NCBI GenBank assembly: GCA_021204375.1
Contig: JAJPZL010000427.1
Location: forward strand, 1-6,492
Direction: 5' to 3'
Length of the DNA: 6,492 nucleotides
From: Bacteroides sp.
Lineage (GTDB): Bacteria > Bacteroidota > Bacteroidia > Bacteroidales > Bacteroidaceae
Shown here piece after piece: positions 1 through 5,036 of the stretch. Every line of letters starts with the position of its first letter. Positions within the stretch are counted from its first letter, which is position 1. Both the position numbers and the translations under genes were made by a program. Under the pieces are notes generated by a model. That model saw nothing but the letters and a program-made list of their open reading frames with translations. It had not been told where the DNA came from and searched no databases.

Positions 1-549
1 ACTAAAATCAGATTCCAAACAAACCGACGCAAACACTATGCGTTCTATTCTATCATAATTGCAGACGTAAGAGCTCCACGTGATGGTAAATTTATTGAGA
101 AGATTGGTACTTATAACCCGAATACCAACCCTGCAACAGTGGATTTGAATTTCGAGCGTACTTTAAAATGGGTTCTTAACGGTGCTCAGCCAACTGATAC
201 CGTACGCAACATTCTTTCCCGCGAAGGTGTTTACATGAAAAAACATTTGCTGGGTGGTGTTAAGAAAGGTGCATTTGGCGAGGCGGAAGCTGAAGCAAAA
301 TTCGAAGCATGGCAGAAAGATAAACAGTCTGGTCTTGCTGCTTTGAAAGCAAAACAGGAAGAGACTGCCAGGGCAGAGGCAAAAGCCCGTCTGGAAGCTG
401 AAAAGAAGATCAATGAAACAAGCGCCAAAGAATTAGCTGAAAAGAAAGCTGCTGCTGAGGCTGCTGCAAAAGCAGAAGAGGCTCCGGCGGAAGAAACAGC
501 TGAGGAACCTGCTGCTGAAGCTCCGGCTCAAGAAGCTGCTGCTGAGTAA
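1..549 (+). CDS. rpsP: 30S ribosomal protein S16, 5'-truncated by window edge
   Basis: Structural protein of the small ribosomal subunit, binding 16S rRNA. The frame is open from base 1 (first visible residues TKIR), so only the start codon and perhaps one more codon lie upstream; 182 residues are visible before the TAA stop. The S16 core occupies roughly the first 100 residues, with the family blocks [48 protein letters not shown] and [16 protein letters not shown]. From about residue 105 the protein runs into a highly charged Lys/Glu/Ala helix-forming tail ending in Ala-Glu-Pro repeats. This tail is absent from the short S16 of E. coli (about 82 residues) but normal in Bacteroidota. A GTG at 139 could be mistaken for a start but lies inside the conserved core. 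The segment QTNRRKH near the N-terminus departs from the usual QRHGRK-type sequence. A strong terminator follows directly, so this is the end of its transcription unit. Confidence 0.97.
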   Translation, partial: TKIRFQTNRRKHYAFYSIIIADVRAPRDGKFIEKIGTYNPNTNPATVDLNFERTLKWVLNGAQPTDTVRNILSREGVYMKKHLLGGVKKGAFGEAEAEAKFEAWQKDKQSGLAALKAKQEETARAEAKARLEAEKKINETSAKELAEKKAAAEAAAKAEEAPAEETAEEPAAEAPAQEAAAE

Positions 550-577
550 GAACAAACACAAGTTCTATATAGGTCGG

Positions 578-611
578 AAATAGGGTAATCCATGGATTAC
601 CCTATTTTTTT
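578..611 (+). terminator. Rho-independent terminator of rpsP
   Basis: A perfect inverted repeat (AAATAGGGTAATCC at 578-591 against GGATTACCCTATTT at 594-607) leaves a very tight loop and runs into a seven-T tract at 605-611. It begins 28 bases after the rpsP stop. The A-run on the 5' side gives it partly bidirectional character, but the nearest minus-strand gene ends about 700 bases away, so it most likely serves rpsP. Confidence 0.92.
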
Positions 612-641
612 ATATCCTCTCTTATAAGTAACTGCAGGACT

Positions 642-693
642 GGTATTACGAAACGGTTGGAATTTGTTATGATTTCGGTTGTATGGTAATACC
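642..693. repeat. 8-bp inverted repeat with 36-nt spacer
   Basis: GGTATTAC at 642-649 is matched by its exact reverse complement GTAATACC at 686-693. The spacer contains the short direct repeat CGGTTG twice. No promoter or open frame is attached to it. It could be a protein-binding site or the edge of the palindromic block; the function is unknown. Confidence 0.35.
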
Positions 694-760
694 TATATGC
701 TATACCTGTCTTTTTGTATCTGTTTTTTGAAAGCCCCAAGGGCTTAAACGAAGTCAATAA

Positions 761-935
761 CCCCCAGTGAAGCGAAGTAAGGGCAAGGCCCGTAACGAAG
801 CGACTGGTGTAGCCGGATACCTCTCAGGGTCAACACCGTCGGTGTTGAATCGTATACATATATATTCAACCCACTCTAGGGTTGCAGTTTTTCGCTACCC
901 ATTCCCCCAGTCGTTCGCTTCGCTCTCTTCACTGG
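761..935. repeat. Composite palindromic element A
   Basis: The left arm (761-807) starts CCCCCAGTGAAGCGAAG and ends CGAAGCGACTGG. The right arm (904-935), reverse-complemented, reads CCAGTGAAGAGAGCGAAG then CGAACGACTGGGGG. The arms therefore pair over both ends of the left arm, while its middle (about 779-795) has no counterpart. Between the arms sit two small perfect hairpins, 832-846 (GTC loop) and 867-884 (six-base loop). The 66-codon frame across it is explained by the arms being open by chance. The architecture resembles a REP/MITE-type dispersed repeat. I cannot test copy number from one window. Confidence 0.55.
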
Positions 936-949
936 AAGTTATTCACATT

Positions 950-967
950 TTACCCCTTTCGGGGTAA
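950..967 (-). repeat. Hairpin with GAAA tetraloop on the minus strand
   Basis: TTACCCC at 950-956 pairs with GGGGTAA at 961-967. Read on the minus strand the loop is GAAA, a stable GNRA tetraloop; on the plus strand it is TTTC. This hints that if the element is transcribed as a structured RNA the minus strand is the relevant one. It lies between elements A and B and lacks a downstream T-tract, so it is not a standard terminator. Confidence 0.45.
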
Positions 968-998
968 CTCTCGCAATATTTAGCAATCTTGTTGTCGC

Positions 999-1234
999 CG
1001 GCTTCCCAGCTGGTGACTCTTCCCCTGCGGCTTCCTAGCCGCGCCTGTACCATGTAGAGGATGTATCAAAAGTATGTAATTCTCCTTCTCCAATCCCTGG
1101 AAGTGATCTATAAATAGCCCAGGGTAGAGCGAAGCGACACCCTGGGGTAGGAGCCCCTCACGAGTATGAACCTTGAAGAGGTTCCATAAACTTTTGATAC
1201 ACCCTCTTCCGGAAAACCACCGGCTGGGAAGCCG
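999..1234. repeat. Composite palindromic element B, nested inverted repeats
   Basis: The outer arms are 999-1015 (CGGCTTCCCAGCTGGTG) and 1218-1234, whose reverse complement matches at 16 of 17 bases. Inner arms 1057-1073 (GAGGATGTATCAAAAGT) and 1190-1206 also match at 16 of 17. Inside the structure are smaller hairpins: 1027-1042 with a TCCT loop, 1118-1146 (CCCAGGGT/ACCCTGGG with a 13-base loop) and a GAACC/GGTTC hairpin near 1169-1184. Two pairs of arms in the correct nesting order, separated by about 235 bases, cannot be chance. This is a folded module, probably a dispersed non-coding repeat. The 97-codon minus-strand frame (980-1273) through it has no recognisable protein features. Confidence 0.6.
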
Positions 1235-1285
1235 ATGATAAAAGCCGACACTTTTGAGTCGTGCAACAATCACCGGGAATTCGGC

Positions 1286-1316
1286 GGGAATAGTGGGCTT
1301 GCACGGGCCTATTCCC
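1286..1316 (-). repeat. Hairpin overlapping the lipoprotein gene's stop codon
   Basis: GGGAATAG at 1286-1293 pairs with CTATTCCC at 1309-1316, with a 15-base loop. On the minus strand the 5' arm contains the last codons and the TAG stop of the lipoprotein gene. There is no T-tract downstream on that strand, so it is at best a weak or 3'-end-protecting structure. It also marks the junction between the gene and the palindromic block. Confidence 0.4.
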
Positions 1317-2136
1317 CGTTATTGCCTGCTCTCTCCATATTTTTATCAATAAATTCTATCCTGAGACGGGCTTCTTTCATCTCTTTTTTAATCTGCTCCA
1401 TAGCACTCAGGATACCGGATAACTCATAGAGTTCGGAGATAGCCTGGCGGTCTACAGGAAGCATATTGGTGGTGAATTTACGTTCTCCCAGGTATTCAAC
1501 CTTGATATTGTTATCTTTATAGAGGTGTATAAACCCAATTACATTTCCATCTTCGCCCAGTTTTAAATCGCCCATCTCTATTTTCTGATCGAGGTTGGTG
1601 GTTTCGTATACATCTTTAATATAGGGAGATTCGGCGAAACTACCGTCTGCTACACTTACTTTAATAGCATTGTGATGAATAAAATAGGTACCGCAATACA
1701 GCGTGGTTAACCGCATTACCCCGTTTTCGGCTACCTGCACTTTCAGGTAAGAGCGGTTCAGGTTTTGTTCTACTCGCTGGAGCGGAAAGACATAGTTACC
1801 CATATCCTGGTACTCTTCGTTCTTTTCGAAGATAAATTTCCCCCGGATGGCCTCAAACTCTTCCTGCTTTACTGTAAGCAGACTATCGAGATAGACCAGA
1901 TTCTCCTGCTGCTCTTTCTTTTCAACCTGTTGCATCAGCTTTATCCCCTCTTTTCGCACTTTGAAAGCTTTGGGATAGAGAATCCGCACACTATCGATCA
2001 TCCTTTTAGCTTCGCTATATTCGCTACGGGCAAATGCCTCAGTAGCCTTATCCAGATATACCTGAGCCTTTTTATCAGGCCCTCCGCAGGAGAGCAGAAC
2101 AGGTATAAGAAGAAACAATACACTCTTTTTTCGCAT
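1309..2136 (-). CDS. Uncharacterised lipoprotein with N-terminal helical region
   Basis: I do not recognise a named family. The start at 2136 gives a 275-residue protein beginning MRKKSVLFLLIPVLLSC: a positively charged start, a hydrophobic core and a lipobox ending at Cys17, followed by GG. It should be exported, lipidated and anchored in the envelope. An upstream in-frame ATG at 2181 would add 15 residues before the signal peptide and lies upstream of the likely promoter (-7 box 2163-2170), so I reject it. After the signal, residues about 22-95 are helical and TPR-like (YLDKATEAFARSEYSEAKRM). About 105-235 looks beta-rich with no catalytic motif. The last 40 residues (IKKEMKEARLRIEFIDKNME) look like a charged coiled coil. 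It ends in TAG and is divergent from cca. It is probably a structural or scaffolding envelope protein, but the function is unknown. Confidence 0.85.
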   Translation of the reverse strand: MRKKSVLFLLIPVLLSCGGPDKKAQVYLDKATEAFARSEYSEAKRMIDSVRILYPKAFKVRKEGIKLMQQVEKKEQQENLVYLDSLLTVKQEEFEAIRGKFIFEKNEEYQDMGNYVFPLQRVEQNLNRSYLKVQVAENGVMRLTTLYCGTYFIHHNAIKVSVADGSFAESPYIKDVYETTNLDQKIEMGDLKLGEDGNVIGFIHLYKDNNIKVEYLGERKFTTNMLPVDRQAISELYELSGILSAMEQIKKEMKEARLRIEFIDKNMERAGNNGE

Positions 2137-2162
2137 ATCTTTTATATTGGTTTTATGAAAAA

Positions 2163-2170
2163 CAAAATTA
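2163..2170 (-). promoter_or_regulatory. -7 promoter box of the lipoprotein gene
   Basis: On the minus strand this reads TAATTTTG, an exact match to the Bacteroidota TAnnTTTG -7 consensus, 26 bases upstream of the ATG at 2136. No convincing TTTG -33 element is seen at the usual distance. Its position decides between the two possible start codons, favouring 2136. Confidence 0.6.
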
Positions 2171-2242
2171 CGATTTTTCACCGAAAGAACGGTTATTCTG
2201 GAAACGGAAAAGAGGATATATGGGAGGGTATCGGGGAATTAT

Positions 2243-2277
2243 CCTCCCGGATGGCTCAACTTTTCAGGCTCGGGAGG
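2243..2277. repeat. GC-rich inverted repeat in divergent intergenic region
   Basis: CCTCCCG at 2243-2249 pairs with CGGGAGG at 2271-2277 across a 21-base loop. It lies between the two divergent -7 boxes, just upstream of the cca promoter and close to where its -33 region would fall. It could be an operator for a dimeric regulator or merely a hairpin. No regulator gene is present nearby. Confidence 0.3.
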
Positions 2278-2301
2278 GGGTTCTCTTTCTATAAAATATT
2301 G

Positions 2302-2309
2302 TAATTTTG
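2302..2309 (+). promoter_or_regulatory. -7 promoter box of cca
   Basis: TAATTTTG exactly matches TAnnTTTG and lies 23 bases upstream of the cca ATG, implying a short leader. The expected -33 TTTG is not obvious; the region there is pyrimidine-rich (TTCTCTTTCT). Confidence 0.6.
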
Positions 2310-2332
2310 CCCTCTTCGAAAAAGAATGATAG

Positions 2333-3769
2333 ATGCAGATAAGCAAAGAGGATATAAAGAGAGATCTTAACCATAAAATATTTACGATCCTTTCGGAAAC
2401 AGCAGACTCTTCAGGCCTGGAGTGTTATATTGTAGGAGGATATGTAAGGGATATGCTCCTGGAACGTCCCACCAAAGATATTGATGTGGTGGTAGTAGGC
2501 AGTGGTATTGAAATGGCCCGTGCCTTCCGGCAGGCGCTTGGTAAAGATGCACACATTGCCGTATTTAAAAACTTCGGTACCGCCCAGGTTAAATATAACA
2601 AACTTGAGATAGAGTTTGTGGGAGCACGCAGGGAGTCTTACCAGCGTGACTCCCGCAAACCGATTGTAGAGAATGGTACGCTGGAAGATGACCAGAACCG
2701 GCGCGACTTTACCATCAATGCTATGGCTGTGTGCCTGAATAAAGATCGTTTCGGAGAATTGGTGGATCCTTTCGGGGGAGTAGAGGATCTGGAGAATAAG
2801 ATCATACGGACTCCGCTGGATCCGGATATTACTTTCAGTGACGATCCGCTGCGGATGATGCGCTGTATCCGCTTTGCAACTCAACTGCGTTTTCATATTG
2901 AGGAAGAGACCTTCGATGCCATTTACCGCAACCGGGAGCGGATCCACATTATTTCCAAAGAGCGGATTGCAGATGAACTCAATAAGATCATTGTCTCCTC
3001 CTCTCCTTCCCTGGGAATTACGTTGCTGGACGAATGCGGCCTGCTGGAGTATGTATTTCCGGAACTTAAACGTTTACAGGGAATAGAGATCCGCAACGGC
3101 AGGGCTCATAAAGATAATTTTTACCATACATTGGAGGTACTGGATAATATCAGCCGACTTTCTGATAATGTATGGTTACGGTGGGCTGCCCTGCTGCATG
3201 ATATTGCCAAACCGGCCACCAAGCGCTGGGAACCCCGGGTGGGCTGGACTTTCCATAATCATAACTTTATCGGAGAGAAGATGGTTCCGGAGATATTCCG
3301 GAAGATGAAGCTTCCGATGAATGAGAAGATGAAGTATGTACAGAAGCTGGTAGGTCTGCATATGCGCCCCATTGTACTGGCAGAGGAGATCGTGACCGAT
3401 TCGGCCGTCCGCAGGCTTCTCTTTGATGCCGGAGATGATATTGAGGATTTGATGACGCTTTGCGAAGCGGATATTACGTCGAAAAACCAGACCCGCAAAC
3501 AGCGGTTCCTGGATAATTTCCAGCTGGTACGCACCAAACTGAAGGATCTGGAGGAGAAAGACCGGATCCGGAATTTCCAACCACCGGTAAGCGGCGAAGA
3601 GATCATGGAGGTGTTTGGGCTTTCACCTTGCAGGGAGGTGGGTTCTTTAAAGAGTTCTATTAAAGATGCTATTCTGGATGGTATTATTCCCAATGAATAC
3701 GAAGCGGCTTACCAATATATGCTGCAAAAGGCAGAAGAGATGGGAATGAAACCTGTACATAAAGAGTAA
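2333..3769 (+). CDS. cca: CCA tRNA nucleotidyltransferase with HD domain
   Basis: A cytoplasmic class II (poly(A) polymerase-type) nucleotidyltransferase that builds or repairs the 3' CCA end of tRNAs from CTP and ATP. It has 478 residues and all head-domain motifs: GGYVRD at 35-40, the metal-binding DID at 49-51, NRRDFTINA at 122-130, and FSDDPLRMMRCIRFA at 168-182. Asp171 and Arg174 in that last block occupy the positions of the base-templating pair known from bacterial class II enzymes. The ERIADELNKII block at 210-220 belongs to the neck. A C-terminal HD domain follows, with HTLE at 265-268, HD at 289-290 and the histidines of FHNHNF at 308-312; in related enzymes this domain carries metal-dependent phosphatase/phosphodiesterase activity. 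The ATG at 2333 was chosen because it starts the continuous frame 23 bases after the -7 box; the ATG at 2326 is in another frame. The frame is intact. It is divergent from the lipoprotein gene and convergent with the thioredoxin-lipoprotein pseudogene. Enzymes specialised for CC- or A-addition look similar, so full CCA addition is the likely but unproven reading. Confidence 0.95.
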   Translation: MQISKEDIKRDLNHKIFTILSETADSSGLECYIVGGYVRDMLLERPTKDIDVVVVGSGIEMARAFRQALGKDAHIAVFKNFGTAQVKYNKLEIEFVGARRESYQRDSRKPIVENGTLEDDQNRRDFTINAMAVCLNKDRFGELVDPFGGVEDLENKIIRTPLDPDITFSDDPLRMMRCIRFATQLRFHIEEETFDAIYRNRERIHIISKERIADELNKIIVSSSPSLGITLLDECGLLEYVFPELKRLQGIEIRNGRAHKDNFYHTLEVLDNISRLSDNVWLRWAALLHDIAKPATKRWEPRVGWTFHNHNFIGEKMVPEIFRKMKLPMNEKMKYVQKLVGLHMRPIVLAEEIVTDSAVRRLLFDAGDDIEDLMTLCEADITSKNQTRKQRFLDNFQLVRTKLKDLEEKDRIRNFQPPVSGEEIMEVFGLSPCREVGSLKSSIKDAILDGIIPNEYEAAYQYMLQKAEEMGMKPVHKE

Positions 3770-3802
3770 GGTGCCTGCACGGACACTTTGATTCTTTACT
3801 CT
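3763..3802. repeat. Inverted repeat spanning the convergent gene ends
   Basis: AGAGTAA (3763-3769, ending in the cca stop codon) is the reverse complement of TTACTCT (3796-3802, starting with the stop of the opposing gene). The 26 bases between contain a small GTGC/GCAC hairpin. A bidirectional terminator is possible, but there is no proper T-tract on either side. It may simply reflect two genes with similar last codons (Glu-stop). Confidence 0.3.
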
Positions 3803-4953
3803 ATTTCTCCCAAATTCTCTTCCAGGATCTTTTTCAGTTTTTGGTAGACTTCACTATATCCGCGTTCCAGGGTAACTCCCTGGGGAGAGATCACCATCAG
3901 GATAGGAACTCCTGAAAAATAGTAGCTCTCTGTGATAAATTCATTTTCAGGCCGATCTGTAAAGACTGTTTTCCAGGGCTGGTTAAAAAGAGGGCCTATC
4001 TCTTCCTCATCTTTATAGGATCCGTACGTTTCAAAAAAGTTATCAGAAGTAAAACCAATCACCTCAAAGCCTTTATCGTGAAATTGTTCGTAAAGCATTA
4101 AAAACCGGGGATGCACCTAGATAGTACCGGAACACAAGCCCCAATGGTAGATCAATGTATATTTTCCCCGGTAGTCTGACAGGCGTACCGTTTCTCCCTG
4201 CATATCGGTTACGGTAAAATCCGAAGGAGTATTACCTACCTCAATATTTTTAAGAATGGCCAGCATTCTCTCTAATTGCTGCCCCATATAGGAAGAGCGT
4301 ACCCGGAGTTCGAACCGGTTCAGGCGATTTTCAAGTTCGCTGTAGGTTACATCGTAGAGTGAATAGAGGTAAGAGAAAGCTGCATATTTACTGTTGTTGA
4401 CCGAGTCTTTCAGGTAATTCCTCTTCTTTTCTAATTCTACAGGTGCAGGTGCACGGTATAGGTTGCTATATTTTCGGACACTATCCGGAAATTCACCGGT
4501 ACGGTACCGGTGCATACTGCGGTGTATACTAATCATTTCCCTATTCCTGTTTGTTTCGAGGGAGTCTGTTTGTGCAATAAGGGTATCCTGATAGAATCCT
4601 CCGGATTTGGATAAGGCTCCCCAGAAATCTTCACTTCCCCGTAGGGTTAGCCGGTCGCCCGGTTTTGCTACAAAAGAGGCACCTCTCATACTGGTGATAA
4701 AAGGAGGCCTATCTTTGGGCAGGTGGTTAAATATAAAGTAGGTAGTATGGGAAAGGGCTTTATCTATCGAAAAACGATCCGGTGAGGATACATAAAAAGT
4801 ATCCGCCCTTACCTCTTTCCAGTCGGGTAGTTCATACTCCTGAAGGATCAGGGTATCTCTGGGTAAAAGTCCGGTAACTTCTCCCTCTACTATAATTTTA
4901 TTCCCTGGCCGGCAGGAATATAAAATGGCTATAACGGCAAAAAGAATCTGTTT
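3796..4953 (-). pseudogene. TlpA-like thioredoxin lipoprotein (DUF4369-type), start lost and nonsense-interrupted
   Basis: A degraded gene for an exported thioredoxin-fold lipoprotein. In a single frame from 4953 to the TAA at 3796-3798 one reads a signal peptide core (KQILFAVIAILYSC, lipobox Cys codon 4914-4912), a beta-rich DUF4369-like segment, a charged helical middle (about residues 110-230), and a thioredoxin/AhpC-TSA domain from about 4239 down. That domain shows VGNTPSDFTVTDMQG, the active-site region YHWGLCSGTI and the cis-proline block SGVPILMVISPQG. Lesion 1: no ATG, GTG or TTG exists between the in-frame TAA at 4956-4954 and the lipobox, so the start is missing. Lesion 2: TAG at 4119-4117 replaces what was probably CAG, right after the active site; the frame continues normally beyond it. 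The usual CxxC appears as CSGT, so only one active-site cysteine is present. Relatives act as periplasm-facing thiol-disulfide proteins. It lies 83 bases downstream of the lyase pseudogene on the same strand. Confidence 0.85.
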
Positions 4954-4980
4954 TTATACTTATCTGCTGATCCGGAACTA

Positions 4981-5017
4981 TAAATAAAGAGAGTGCAACC
5001 CAGTAGTTACACTCTCT
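4981..5017 (-). terminator. Candidate terminator after the lyase pseudogene
   Basis: AGAGAGTG at 4988-4995 pairs with CACTCTCT at 5010-5017. After one mismatch the stem continues as AAC (4997-4999) with GTT (5006-5008), closing a six-base loop. On the minus strand the stem is followed by TTTATTTA (complement of 4981-4988), a fair but interrupted U-tract. It starts 20 bases after the lyase stop codon and would separate that gene from the thioredoxin lipoprotein. Confidence 0.65.
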
Positions 5018-5036
5018 GAAACTATTAGGATGATCC

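Larger units (their letters stand above)
612..1308. other. Gene-free intergenic block rich in inverted repeats
   Basis: About 700 bases between the rpsP terminator and the stop of the minus-strand lipoprotein gene hold no credible gene. The short open frames here (767-967 on plus; 980-1273 and 1158-1349 on minus; 1235-1429 on plus) are low-complexity, lack promoters and recognisable domains, and run straight through hairpin arms. Instead there are many perfect or near-perfect hairpins: 642-693, 731-745 (AAGCCC/GGGCTT), 832-846 (AACACC/GGTGTT), 867-884 (CAACCC/GGGTTG), 950-967, 1027-1042 (GCGGCT/AGCCGC), 1118-1146 and 1286-1316. Two large composite palindromes are listed separately. The pattern fits dispersed, non-coding palindromic elements rather than decayed genes. 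Confidence 0.7.

Noticed and set aside
767..967. 66-codon plus-strand open frame
   Set aside because: It runs through both arms and the internal hairpins of palindromic element A, has no promoter or domain, and its composition follows the repeat structure.
1067..1074. TACTTTTG on the minus strand as a promoter -7 box
   Set aside because: It matches TAnnTTTG but lies inside an inverted-repeat arm, has no well-spaced -33 element and no gene downstream, so I do not list it as a promoter.
980..1273. 97-codon minus-strand open frame
   Set aside because: It coincides with element B, has no -7 box at a sensible distance or recognisable domain, and is best explained by open frames in a structured non-coding repeat.
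550..1308. CRISPR array, tRNA or riboswitch in the repeat block
   Set aside because: The repeats are inverted and not regularly spaced direct repeats; no tRNA cloverleaf or known riboswitch core is recognisable on either strand.
1765..2304. 179-codon plus-strand open frame
   Set aside because: Antisense shadow of the lipoprotein gene, whose signal peptide, lipobox and promoter support the minus strand.
2411..2947. 178-codon minus-strand open frame inside cca
   Set aside because: Shadow of cca, which carries all nucleotidyltransferase motifs in the same stretch.
3176..3693. Two overlapping minus-strand frames inside cca (134 and 144 codons)
   Set aside because: Antisense to the intact HD domain of cca; no independent coding signal.
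3796..4116. Independent small thioredoxin-like gene starting at GTG 4116
   Set aside because: It begins immediately after an in-frame TAG and continues the upstream protein without a gap, so it is the 3' part of one interrupted gene.
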